NCBI GenBank assembly: GCA_032690845.1
Contig: CM064422.1
Location: forward strand, 9,548,001 to 9,612,000
Source: Eleusine coracana subsp. coracana
Lineage: Eukaryota > Streptophyta > Magnoliopsida > Poales > Poaceae
Length of the DNA stretch: 64,000 nucleotides
Direction of reading: 5' to 3'
Each line of letters begins with the position of its first letter. Positions within the stretch are counted from its first letter, which is position 1. The notes below the pieces were generated by a model that saw nothing but the letters and a program-made list of their open reading frames with translations, was not told where the DNA came from and did no database searches. Positions 23,701-34,389 of the stretch are shown piece by piece. A program made the translations under genes and the position numbers.

Positions 23701-26033
23701 AGGGACTTTTAAGATACTCACACGAGGCTCAATTTTCATTAACCTCTGTTCCAATCTTTGTATTCTAGAAATAAGTGCAGCTTCAACAACCTGAAGAACA
23801 AGGAAATCACAATGAAAAATTAGATCATATTTCACACATATTTGACATTGGCACTTTATTTCAATTCGTGTGTGCAGGCAATACTATCATTTTTCTCCAA
23901 ATGCTGATAAATGAGTAAAGACAATAAAACATCATATTTGCCCGCCAATACCGCACAAATTCAATGAGACCAACCAAATGATGCCATTGTTCAATGTTCC
24001 ATATATCAGACTAGATAACATAGAAAAATCATGAGAAAGTAATCAACTTGAGTGGTTCTTATCTGAGAAAGAGAGTAATCAATATGAATGGTGATGCACA
24101 TATATTATCCTTTATATGACTTACTTGTATGTCCAACTTAGTTATCTCTTGAAAGTACAATGTAGATGTGGACAGAAATATGCAGTCTTTAATAAATCCT
24201 GAGGCTCATGAAATCTATGTAACTGCAAATCAGAATTTTGATGGAAAATGGAGTAGTGATATTTCATTATATCATCGTACTGTGACTGTTCTGGACTGCA
24301 AATATGGAGTAGTACAAACTACAAAGATATTCATGTATCCTTTATTCCTTTACCTCAAGTTGAAAAGGCATTGCAGGGCCACCATTGATGTTTCTTGGGT
24401 TTAACCTAGGTAGTAGTGATTCTAAAAATGCCTTTCCTCCTGGGCTACTCAAGAGAAAACAAAAGATAAGTTCATAACGTAAATAATGGATAGTTCACCG
24501 TTCTTGCTAACAGTGCAAACTGACCTGTTATAATTGAAAATAAGAACGCGCTCGTGCATGGCAATTGCTCGCAATGAACCAAGATTGACCAATATAGCTT
24601 GCTCACGTACCTATAATTAGTGACAGATTATGACTTTTTACATGCTAAAGAGAGCAAGATTTTTCGATTGAAAAGCACATGAATGTTGGTTAACGAGACA
24701 ACGGAAACAAGAAATACAAGTTCAGGGAAGAACCAATCTATCCTGTGGATATCCAGACTATGCCAACAATGCTGACTTACACAAATACATACATCCCGAC
24801 TAATATAGGATAATAATTAGATTAATGTTAACAAAATAAAGTATGGGAAATATTTTGAAAATCAATGAACAATACTGGTTCTCGATATTTAACTCAATAC
24901 ATCCTGAAAGTTACTGAAATCAGACAGCTAAACACAACACATGCTGAAAAGTACAACCAAAATAATTCTTTTAATCTTTTTTCTCAAAATGAAAGTATTA
25001 TGTACTATGTACTTTGCTATAGAAAGTGAACGTTGATATATAACTCTATTACTCATGCATAATTGCACATACAACATGTTTGCATCAGTTTTACAGCAAC
25101 AAAATGTAAAGGAAATGGATATCAAAAACAAAGTGAAGTTTACATGACCAAGTATTTCAACTTCAAATGTCATATTACCAGCAGTGAAGGCATTGAATTC
25201 ATCAACCATAGTGATGGATCAACACTTCTGGTATCTCGTAAACGGAGGCCTAGCAGAAACAAAGGTTGAGAATCAGAAATTGTCTGTATGAGATTAGAAA
25301 TCACATTGTAGCAAGGCACGTCAATGCAACAAAAGAAGGTAGGAAGTTACACGAACTCAGAGCACCTCTACTATTACTACCAGGCATTGTTATTATACAG
25401 ACTGAAGATGTTCCATTCTGCACCGTGATTGAGAAAACAGAACACACACACACATACCACTTGATTTCAGTAGCTGTCGCCGGCTAATTTTCTTGGTGGA
25501 CATCCTCCCATTAGACCTCACTTCTATCACCTGGCAAGGTTTAAATTTCAGAATGAAGGTTAATGATTATGGATGTTGAATGGATAGCACGGATACACAG
25601 TATGAAACAGAGCATGGCGAATTTAGTAACGAGACATTATTTATGACTGGAGTTAAGCTTTAGCTTGTTCCTCGCTTACCTCGTACTCAGGCTCCCTGAT
25701 GCCGAGCGAGACGTAGTCCGCAGAGAATCGGCCCGACCCCCGCGCCTCGGCCCCGTCACCTCCCCTGTCCTCCTCGCCCTCCTTCCTCACCTCCTCTTCC
25801 TCCACATCCTCCTCCTTGGTCACGGCCCACCCATTCTTCTCCTCCGCGGCCCGCGGCGGCGTCGGCAGCGACAGGAGCCGTCCCTTCCTCACGCTCGAGA
25901 GCCCAGGCGGCGCAAGCCTCGGCAAGCGGTAGCGGAGGCAGGCCCCGGCCGCGGCGGCCGGCTGCAGGAGCGACAGCGGGAGGAGGAGGAGGCCGGCCTG
26001 CGATGACGACGCTGACAACGGTACGGACGCCAT
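20787..26033 (-). CDS. MRS2-11: Chloroplast magnesium transporter, MRS2/CorA family
   Basis: Thirteen exons, 446 residues: 26033-25680, 25530-25458, 25249-25179, 24610-24525, 24444-24354, 23790-23722, 22964-22884, 22807-22642, 21877-21832, 21736-21656, 21254-21172, 21036-20993, 20882-20787. All have GT/AG borders and matching phases. Exon 1 encodes a Ser/Ala/Leu/Arg-rich plastid transit peptide and an acidic stretch. The middle exons form the CorA-type cytosolic/stromal helical domain (VVEAALISRIQRLEQR; DDPHEIRRICIMGRNCTL; EEEEIEMLLENYLQR). Near the C-terminus are TM1 (VGTFCVAVGALIAG), the signature GMN pore motif (exon 12) and TM2 (GGIVVGAVAGFFIMYSYL). It resembles Arabidopsis MRS2-11/MGT10 and rice MRS2-A, Mg2+ channels of the chloroplast envelope. 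RMI2 lies upstream on the same strand. The intron between exons 8 and 9 holds a SINE. Confidence 0.93.
21998..22313 (-). mobile_element. tRNA-derived SINE in MRS2 intron
   Basis: On the minus strand a tRNA-like head begins near 22313, with an A-box-like CAGCGTAGTGG (22298-22288) and a B-box GGTTCGATCCC (22254-22244), spaced as in pol III internal promoters. The body runs to about 21998, where the plus strand shows an A-run (AAAAAAATAA). It lies wholly inside the intron between exons 8 and 9. It resembles the Au-type plant SINEs; the ends are approximate. Confidence 0.65.
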
Positions 26034-26805
26034 GGCGGGGGCATCAAGCGCGGGATTGGGCGCAGTGAAAACTCCGCCCGGAACCGGAATACGGCTTCGG
26101 TAATGGCTATTTTTTCGAGGCGCGTTCTCGAAAGGCGACGGAGGGGAGCGAAGCGGGAAGACGCTATCCGGACCAGTGGTTGGGCTCGTGGCTGAGCGCG
26201 CTCCTGCGTGGGAAAATCCAAGACGTCGGAACTCAATCCAACGGCTGCTGATGGATCAGTCACGTTGGCCGGTGGGACCCGGAAATGACACGTGGGTGGT
26301 GACGAATGCGTTGAGGCACCCCTTGGGACGGCAGAGCTTTGCTGTCCGTCCCGCCTCGCTCCTTTCCCCGGCAGGACGCGGCGAAACAGACGCCGCGCTG
26401 GCACCAAGGTTTCGTGTATAGACATACAAGTATAGTCCAGCATCTCAACGAAATCGCTTGAGCGCCAGTCAGGTAGGTGATGGCTGCAATGTTTTCGATG
26501 TCATTATTCTGTTTTAAGGAGAGGGCCGACTCATGAGGCTTAAGAAGTGACTTCGCAAGTTGGAGAGCATAGTCGATCCAATCCTTTTGTGTCGGCATCT
26601 AACTACCAAAGGTTACGGGGACAATTTCACAAGAAAAAATACTTACAGTTACCAGAGATACGCTCCGCAGCACATCACAACCATAGTGTGCTGGTGAACA
26701 CATTGAGGATCAATACGATTCACTGGAGAACTGGAGATGGGGGCACTAGTTAACAGCCTAAGAAAGGGGTGATACGAAGCAACTGAGATCAGGGGCCCCC
26801 TGAAC
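26034..26805. other. MRS2 promoter and RMI2 3' UTR interval
   Basis: 772 bp between the two minus-strand genes. It should contain the RMI2 terminator/3' UTR on the right and the MRS2 promoter and 5' UTR on the left. The half nearest MRS2 is GC-rich. No TATA box is obvious and no separate gene is supported. Confidence 0.6.
26289..26294. promoter_or_regulatory. G-box / ABRE-like site upstream of MRS2
   Basis: CACGTG core in the context GACACGTGGG, about 255 bp upstream of the MRS2 start codon. This is the palindromic bZIP/bHLH-binding G-box; ACACGTGG fits an ABRE. Functional use is inferred from position only. Confidence 0.4.
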
Positions 26806-29800
26806 TCATGACGAGAAACTGGCTAACAAGGACGGCAGGTAAAACAAGTTGTATGCCTCGGCTACTTCCATGTACCACATTGCTTCGCGGTGCGGCTGTG
26901 AAGACAGATCGACTATCTTGTGCACCTGCAACCATCAAAGATCCCATGTCATTTTTGTGGCCAATTAAGAGTAGGATGTTCATAGGAGTACAGCATACAG
27001 CATTGACAATTCTGCAAAAATGGCAAAGTTTATCGACGCAAGGCTGCACTGTCCAAAGCAAATGAAAGAAATGAACCCCAAAGAGTTATGAACAGATAAA
27101 TATCTGGTTCAGAGATGAAACTGCAAGCAATCCAAGATACAGAAGCTGCCCTTTCTGTTAACCATGGTGATAGATTACTACCAAACAGGATCAAACACAA
27201 AGTCTCAAGTTGTTTTCTGATGTTATTAAAATTGAGCTACTGCACATGCACATATCATATTACTAGCTAAGTGTCCGTGCGTTGCTACGGAATTAAAAAA
27301 CAAAACACTCTTTATAACTTAAATATAAATTATTTACATAATAGAATTATTAGATATATATAATATTATATACATTTTTTACATGAAAGATCATATTTAT
27401 ATTATTGTTGGTGCTTCTTATTATACCATTTTATATATCAAAAATAATATTTTTTCACATTTTTTACCATATTCTAGAAGTGTTATCTGAAAGGAAAAAT
27501 CAATTTACACAGTCTACAAAATAGCACTGTATTGCAACGCGATTTTAAACTTGAAACCTTGCTCCAATGAAAACATTAAAACATGAAAGTTGTAAATCTC
27601 GTCGATACCTTTTCGAAACATATGTGAATCATATTATTTGGACTTCAGAGCTAGAAGATATGAGCCCCGCACAGAGACTTGCGCAGAGAAGTCTGAATCA
27701 GAACAAATACTTTTGTATCGCATATTTGAGAACCTAAACGGCATGATCTATACTTCTATTGAATATCAAAGTTGTAGAACTTTTCGAGAGCTACAATATA
27801 GAGTCCGAGTTTGCTTAATTTGAGCTCCGGATGAGGGAGTTATGATTTTTGAAATTTAGTACTTGATATGAAAGGTACGAAACCGATTTGGATTCAATCT
27901 CTAACTTTGTGGACACGAAGTGGACGACCGCACCTCAATTAATAGATTGTAGAGATATATACTCCCTCTGTTCATTAATTCTTGTCATTCGGACAGGAGA
28001 AATGAACTGCACAACAACCACCAGACGCTGTCCGAACAACAGGAATACATGAACGGAGGGAGTACTTGAAATGCAGCACAAACATATCGTGATGAATCCC
28101 ATTGGATAAAACTGACTAAGCAAATAAGCTTGGCTGCCCTTTTACCTAATAAAGATCTACTAGAAGAACACTGGTCAATGGATTCAAAGACTCTTGTCAA
28201 ACAGCTTCTCCAGTGAGTAAAGTTCATGAGAAAAGATTAAAAAAAATGATACAGGTATTACTTTCCCCCCAAAAGTATCATTGGAGATACTTAGAAATCA
28301 GCTGTAACCAATGTCTTACAAATCTAGAAGTGAGATGTCAAAAGTTATGAACAGAAATAGCTAGCACCATAACAGATCAACTATCAAGTAAAAAATTATG
28401 TTGCTTTGTAGAGTAAGATCCTAAACAACTCACTACAACCATAAAAACATTATGGCTTTTGTTTGCTCCTGTTAAAAGAACTATCAGTTGGGCGTGATAC
28501 TGCAGATGCTCGCTCAATTGAACAGTTATAATCATTCAAAAGCAAATTCACATCCGTATTAAGCAATAGGGAGATCATAAAGAGAGAATCTCCAGCTATG
28601 CAAGAAGACAAAGACAAACCCAAGACACGAAAAAGAAGAGTGATGGAGGGAGATGGCACCTTGATTGCTGGATAACTGTCTTCAGACTTTGGTGCAATGT
28701 ATGCCCCAACAACCATGACGTACATTCCTGCAGAACAAGATAGGCTATAAACTAGCATGAACAAAACAAGTAACCTGGAATCAAGGCTAATATATAAACA
28801 GAGCAACATCTTTATAAACAGTCACTTTTCATGATAATTTAGAAATGGGCGCATAGAGGTGCTACCATTCTAATATGGTGCTGGAAGTAATTGCTGGGTG
28901 CATGTCAGTTACACAGCGGCATTGGTGTCGCAGATACTCAACCAAACAAGACAGCACACTGTGTTTGAAGTATGCAACCTATAATTAATGATAAGCTAAC
29001 AGTAAAACCCTATGATCTGAGAATTTCATATGCAAGATTTCAAACCCTTGCACTGGTCCTAGGTTCTCAGGTTTTCCATGGCTACAAAAAGGTTCAATTC
29101 ACACAACCAAAATAACTGAATAATCCATGGACAATGGAAAGTTTCACAAAACTTCATAATACGCATATAATCGCAGTGGAAGCAATTGAATGGGTGCCTG
29201 AGATACATGGCAACATTGGTACCGATGCATTGTCAAACATGATGGTCACTGATAATATGTCATGGCAAGCTAACTGTAAACTACCAGGCTACCAGCTCAC
29301 TTATAATAAGTCATGGTATAATAAAAAAATCCTTTCGCAATCTCTTTTCAAGGCCATAGTGTGCTCTGTTATACCCGTGCACGGTCATCTTGCAGGGATC
29401 CTAACTAATATCCTGAAGTTCTCGGGTTTTCCAGGGTATTCACAAAACTTATACAATCGAATAATCTACTGATAACTGGAAATTTATCCATACATGAGAT
29501 AAACAGAAAATAGAGAATGCAAGACCGTATAAATGAAACCGTATAAAGATCCCAGAACCGCGAACCTGCACGCCAGAAGCGGCTCTCAGCTTCTTTGGGT
29601 GCCACGAAGAGGTCGATGACGCACGACCCGTCATCGAGCACCAGGTTCCCGTCGCCGCTTTCTTGGTATTTCGCGGATAGGATCACGCCCTGCCTCCCGC
29701 AGCAAGTCGTCAGGGCACCGACCAGGAAAATGCGGGGTCAGGGAAGGAGGGGGGGATTGCGTTCGGGGACCTGGATCCAGACGCGCTGGTAGTGGATGCC

Positions 29801-29944
29801 GAAGAGCTTCTGCGCGGTGGAGGAGCCCTCGGAGGACGGCGCCTCGGTGGAGTCGGCGAGCTGGGAGGCGAAGACCTTCAGCGCCGCGAGGGTATAGTCC
29901 ATGGCCACCGTTGCAACGCCGCCGCAATGCTGCTGGGTCGCCAT
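26806..29944 (-). CDS. RMI2: RecQ-mediated genome instability protein 2 homologue
   Basis: Four exons: 29944-29771, 29689-29566, 28727-28660, 26925-26806, giving 161 residues (human RMI2 is 147). RMI2 is an OB-fold subunit of the RecQ helicase-Top3-RMI (BTR/RTR) complex that dissolves double Holliday junctions in the nucleus. Diagnostic stretches are MDYTLAALKVFASQL, HYQRVWIQGVIL, LVLDDGSCVIDLFVA, GMYVMVVGAYI and VHKIVDLSSQPHREAMWYME; the last ends the OB fold with a C-terminal helix. Two other in-frame ATGs exist, at 30013 and 29902; family members begin near the 29902 Met (residue 15 here), so the true start may be 29902. The third intron is 1.7 kb and contains a Stowaway-like MITE and other repeat sequence. 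Confidence 0.88.
27262..27900. other. Repeat-like sequence in RMI2 intron 3
   Basis: It begins with TACTAGCTAAGTGTCCGTG, a sequence type that recurs in grass genomes, followed by AT-rich DNA and a stretch (27540-27860) resembling high-copy grass transposon sequence. I see no coding capacity and could not define its termini. Confidence 0.35.
27962..28062. mobile_element. Stowaway-like MITE in RMI2 intron 3
   Basis: 101-bp element with termini CTCCCTCTGTTCAT and ATGAACGGAGGGAG as inverted repeats, flanked on both sides by TA, the mariner/Stowaway target duplication. It is non-coding. Confidence 0.85.
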
Positions 29945-30712
29945 TCTTGCTGTAGCTTCCAATGTTTTGAGTACAGGCGGGTATATCCGGTGATGGGCTG
30001 GTGCTGAGCCCATCAGAATTTCTTTCCGCGCTGAACGGCCTCTGCTTCACCTACAGAGCAGGTGACGGGCTGGGCCGAGACATGGATTCGGCCTTCGGCA
30101 GCTGTGAATATGTGTTTTTTTTCTAAAAAAAGTAAAAACAGAAGAATCAAAAAAATTAAAAAAGAAAGAGGAATCTGAAATTCTTAATCGCGAAAACGAA
30201 GACAGAGGAATCTGCCGGCCACCTCGCAGCTCGCACCATGCCAGCGAGCGAACTGAGGGTGCCAGCAACTCGTCCGCTCACGCGACCCACACGTGACGTG
30301 CCCATCAACAGGATAGGATATTTTCTGGCTTCTGATCCAGCGCGCTTTCGAGACGTGGGCCCCGCTCGCCAGTACCATACATCCTTATCCACTTTGCCAC
30401 CTTTGCTGTGTCATCGATCCCGACGAGGTCGGGTCACTGCTCAGTGGGTCTGGTCACCACGCTGCCAAACAAGCAAGCTGCTCCGTGGAGGAAGAGGATT
30501 GGCGGAACCTGGAGTTTCGAGGGGTACCCTGACCGCGGCGGTGCTCCGACCATCCTTGCTCGAAATGATTTAAGAGCGGCCCCTCTGCTCGTTTTTCTCT
30601 TGTACCAGTCCCGGACACTCCAGCTAGCCTAGCTTACACTCCCTTGTGAGAAGAAACAGAGCACGAGATCTTTTCTTGAGCTAGCACTAGATACAAAGGA
30701 GAGAGGTTGAAG
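29945..30712. other. Divergent promoter interval RMI2 / DRM1
   Basis: 768 bp separate the two start codons, which point away from each other. The interval includes a T/A-rich tract at 30115-30190, the G-box composite at 30290, and the presumed DRM1 5' UTR from about 30630. No clear TATA box was seen. Confidence 0.55.
30290..30300. promoter_or_regulatory. G-box plus ACGTG composite between RMI2 and DRM1
   Basis: CACGTGACGTG: a palindromic G-box directly followed by a second ACGT core, an ABRE-coupling-type arrangement. It lies between two divergent genes, about 345 bp upstream of the RMI2 ATG and 415 bp upstream of the DRM1 ATG. ABA/sugar-responsive control of DRM1 family genes is known; use of this site is inference. 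Confidence 0.45.
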
Positions 30713-31719
30713 ATGCTGGACAAGCTGTGGGACGACGTGGTCGCGGGGCCTCACCCGGAGACCGGACTCGAGAAGCTCCGCAAGGCCACCATCTCCCGGC
30801 CGCTCGTCATCGACAAAGGTGGGTGTTAGCAAGTTTCAGTAGCGAAAAGAACGGAAGATCCATCGTGCATGCATGACATGCCCCAACAACTCATGAGTAC
30901 TAGTAGTAATTAGTTCTGCCTAGTAATAATACTAGTTAGGGAATTAATTAACAACATTAACAGAACAGATATGGTGTTACAATTAAAACGACATTAAATT
31001 AGTTTGCTCACGTACGTACGGGTCACTGATAGTTGACGTGTGTGTCGTTTGGGTGTGTGAAGATGTGGTGGACGCCGGGGCCGCCGCCGGGAGCAGCTAC
31101 AAGCGGACGCAGTCGCTGCCGACGACCCCGACCACGCCGGTGACGCCGTCGTCGACCACGCCGCGCGGCGCCGGCAACGTGTGGCGCAGCGTGTTCCACC
31201 CGGGGAGCAACCTGGCGACCAGGGGCGTGGGCGCCAACATCTTCGACCGACCGCAGCCAAATTCCCCCACCGTCTACGACTGGTACGTACAGTACACTTG
31301 GGTGTGTCTGCTTGATCTGCATCTCTCCGAGACCAGACGCTCAATGAATCAATGATCGTTTTACCGATAGATGAATCTCTTAGTTTATGTTTTTATTAGA
31401 AAAAAAAAGCTTTTTAGAGACCGAACTCTGTTGAGAGAGATGAATCTAGTTGGATCTAGTAGGAAGATCAAATTTTGATCAAGACCCAGCTTCCTAGTAG
31501 TGACAGATCAGAGTCCACTTAATTAGTGAACCATGATTAACTTAATGTGGCGTGCAAATCCACAAGTGCCATTTCTTATGAAGAAACGGATAAGGACACA
31601 TATTTTCCTAACCTACGAAACCTGTCACTTGAACTCGAACCATTATCATGACCACAAATAAATACTTGCAATATTATCGCAGGCTCTACAGCGACGAGAC
31701 CAGGAGCAACCACCGCTAG
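30713..31719 (+). CDS. DRM1: Dormancy/auxin-associated family protein (DRM1/ARP1 type)
   Basis: Three exons: 30713-30818, 31063-31282, 31683-31719, encoding 120 residues. The protein opens with MLDKLWDDVVAGPHPETGLE, the family signature, followed by a Ser/Thr/Pro-rich disordered middle (SLPTTPTTPVTPSSTTP) and the conserved NVWRSVFHPGSNLATRGVG, then IFDRPQPNSPTVYDW. The last exon adds the short tail LYSDETRSNHR, as in many monocot members. DRM1/ARP proteins are small, largely disordered markers of bud dormancy, repressed by auxin and induced by sugar starvation and stress; no biochemical activity is established. Start chosen at the first ATG of the signature. It is divergent from RMI2. Confidence 0.92.
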
Positions 31720-32532
31720 ATCGGGTCCTCATCCGACGGAGGAGATGGATTGCGAAGGGTGTCGTGTCGTGTGCTGGCCGGTCCCTGTCCGGCCTTGTTT
31801 GCTGCTCCTTGTGGTTATCTAAAACCCAGTACTGGGTTGCTGTCAAGGCTACGTGTTAAGTTTACTGTTATACGTACTGCTAGGCTAGTGTGCTCCTACT
31901 TGGTCCGTTCCGTTGTCTCCAGCCGCCTGCTGGCTGCTAACTGATGGCGACTGGCCTGTGATGTCTGTGGACGACAGTTTTAAATCATCTGTAAATACGG
32001 CCGTGTGATATGAGTGTGTGTACTAGTATTCTCTTTTGTATGTTAATTACTATGTTTGTGTGTGGTAATAATAGTGGACGGCGCGTATGCTTTATTTGCC
32101 AAAAAAGATAGCAGACTGAGAAATTGTTGTACCTTCGGATGGGGACAATATAATTGCCATAGGTTAGGGGGGGCGAGATAAGGGAGACCACGGAATTCAT
32201 TATATAATTGTTTGTGCTCAACTGCACGAACGTCGTTCTCGGCATGAATTATATAGTTCTTGCTGTGAAAGATATAGGTGTCTCAGCAGCAGCCTAATAA
32301 ACCTCAATCATTATGGATGGTCGCACCACCATCTTTAGACTTCCGTGTCGATTCATTTTTTTTATTTTTTATTTTTGGACTTGGTGTCGATCGTGTTTGG
32401 TGAGTCCAGTGACGAAGCTAGAGCAGTAGAGCTATAGAGCTACAAAGATCTAAGTGTTTCCCTGGTGCCATGGCATTCGGAGGATGTACCTAGCTTTGTC
32501 CGTGTTGGGGACACAAATGGGGAGTTTGGTAT
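31720..32532. other. DRM1 3' UTR and flank of the LTR element
   Basis: The DRM1 3' UTR probably occupies the first 300-400 bp. The remainder is unassigned, ending at the GGTAT target site (32528-32532) of the LTR retrotransposon. No gene was seen. Confidence 0.6.
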
Positions 32533-32872
32533 TGTTGGAGCTAGGTTCAAGGAACCCATTCTTTCTCCTTATGGATTCAGTTATCTCATGTTTGAGTTAT
32601 GTAGTTTTTTGGTCTAATTATAAGTCTAAAGGCATTTGTGTATTTATACCTCCACCAAGGATAAAATGGTGATTTGTAACATGTCAAGAGTAGAAGAGGG
32701 ATTCCTCTCTTCTCCCCTTTCTATAAATACAAGATCCTAGAGGTCATGAGAGGGGCTGATTGATTTAAGCTCGCTCCTCCTCTTCTGGCTAGTTATATCC
32801 TTACTCTAGCCTTGCCAACCCTTCGGGTTAGCATAGCCCACTATATATATGTTGGGACTTGTAACTCCAACA
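32533..32872 (+). repeat. 5' LTR of the LARD-like element
   Basis: 340 bp, TG...CA ends with 8-bp inverted termini (TGTTGGAG/CTCCAACA). It contains a TATA box CTATAAATA at 32721-32729. The partner LTR is at 39540-39880. Confidence 0.93.
32721..32729 (+). promoter_or_regulatory. LTR TATA box
   Basis: CTATAAATA about 190 bp into the 5' LTR, conserved unchanged in the 3' LTR, despite about 12% overall LTR divergence. Confidence 0.6.
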
Positions 32873-32934
32873 ACTGGTGCCGACCATGGGGAGGGATACA
32901 AAAAGTCTCGTGAGTAGAAGTTGAATTTTTTCAG

Positions 32935-33372
32935 TGATCCTTCGGGATTAGCCTTCGGGCACCTTTTTTGGAGGTCCTTCAGGCAATTTTTTCAGCGGTC
33001 CTTCGGGATCGGCCTTCGAGCATATCTATAAGTGGCCCTTCAGGGTCAGCCTTCGGGCATGTCTATAAGTGGCCCTTCGGGATCAGCCTTTGGGCTCGTT
33101 TTAAATGGCCCTTCGGAATCAGCCTTCGGGCTCGTTTTAAGTGGCCCTTTGGGATCAGCCTTCGGGCTCATTTTAAGTGGTCCTTCGGGATCAGCCTTCG
33201 GGCTTGTCTATAAGTGGCCCTTCGGGATCAGCCTTCGGCCTTGTCTACAAGTGGTCCTTCGGGATCAGCCTTCGAGCATGTCTATAAGTGACCCTTCGGG
33301 ATTAGCCTTCGGGCATGTCTATAAGTGTCCCTTCGGGATCAGCCTTCGGGCGTGCTTCTTGTTAGTCCTTCG
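32935..33372 (+). repeat. 36-bp tandem repeats with CCTTCGGG core
   Basis: About eleven degenerate copies of a 36-bp unit built from CCCTTCGGGATCAGCCTTCG followed by a variable tail (GGCTCGTTTTAAGTGG or GGCATGTCTATAAGTGG). Because 36 is a multiple of three, the array stays open in more than one frame; these frames look incidental. Confidence 0.85.
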
Positions 33373-33795
33373 AGATATGTCAAAAAAAAAAAATTCAGAG
33401 GGTCCTTCGGCGTGAGCCTTTAAAAGGCCATTCGGACAGCTTTTTAAGGGCCCTTCGAACACGCCCTTCGGACTCACCCTTCAACGTGAGCATACTAAGG
33501 GTCCTTTGGACTCACCCTTCGGCCGTATTGCAGGTGACATCCACTCTCCGCTTTTGGTTTTGCAAATTATATTGCTCATGTGCCCTTTGATCTAGTATCT
33601 CTTCGGTACCCTAGTTGTTGCGTGCTTTATTTATGCTATCAACTATACTTGTTAGTTTTTGCAAAGGAGTTAGTCATTGTTATATCTGGAGGCCTATATA
33701 CTTAACAAGAGATCTAGCCTTCGGGTTGTGCATGCACTCAGTTAATTCAACGCGTCATTGTAGAGGCATGTGGGTTATGGCAGAGGCGTCGATCA

Positions 33796-33866
33796 GCTAG
33801 CACCGGGGTATTCGAACTGGCTAGAAGCCGGAGCACACAGAGCGTTTTGACCACTGGGCTAGAGCA
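33796..33866 (-). other. tRNA-like pol III promoter signature in the LARD-like element
   Basis: On the minus strand: an A-box TAGCCCAGTGG (33861-33851) and a B-box-like AGTTCGAATAC (33818-33808), about 33 bp apart, inside a 71-bp tRNA-like stretch. The acceptor and T stems pair poorly, so this is not a functional tRNA gene. It may be a SINE head or a tRNA-derived relic. Confidence 0.45.
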
Positions 33867-34389
33867 CCAAAAGCATGCCCCCGGCAATTACATATGTACG
33901 CGTATGCAGTGCAATCGATATCTCAAGCATTTCTTGAGTGCGCTCGTAGTCGCTAGACTCACAGGGACTAGCTAGTATTCTTTACGTGAATTTTCCTCTC
34001 ATTGGTATACCATGTTATTTATAGGAACGTATACTGTTTGTGGCTAATGCAACTACGTCACTGGCCTTTGCTTTTGGGACCTTCGGTAGACACTAAGGGG
34101 CCAGAACCTACCATGCATTATTCCGAGAGTTAAACTATATAGTGAGCTACGGTTGGAGGTCCAACGCCTAAGCTTGCCGTTGGTATATAGTATGGTCCGA
34201 GGGTAGACTATGGCCTCCTAAAGCCAAGAGTTCACGAGCCGCAGCCTCCAGCACGGCCAAAAATATGACAGCGCAGTGGTTGGTAAGTTACAACAGTAAC
34301 GATGTTGTTGACGGGCTTAGAGCATGCTCAAAAAGATCGTGTAGTCCTGGTCATGAATCAAAACATACACAACCAAACAAAACACACGT

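Noticed and set aside
25653..25679. Extension of MRS2 exon 1 beyond 25680
   Set aside because: GTAAGC at 25679 is a good donor, and family similarity continues directly in exon 2 at 25530.
33032..33415. 127-residue repetitive open frame in the LTR element
   Set aside because: It is translated 36-bp tandem repeat; other frames of the same array are also open, and the element has no coding genes.
33796..33866. Possible tRNA gene
   Set aside because: The A and B boxes are visible but the acceptor and T stems do not pair; kept only as a tRNA-like signature.
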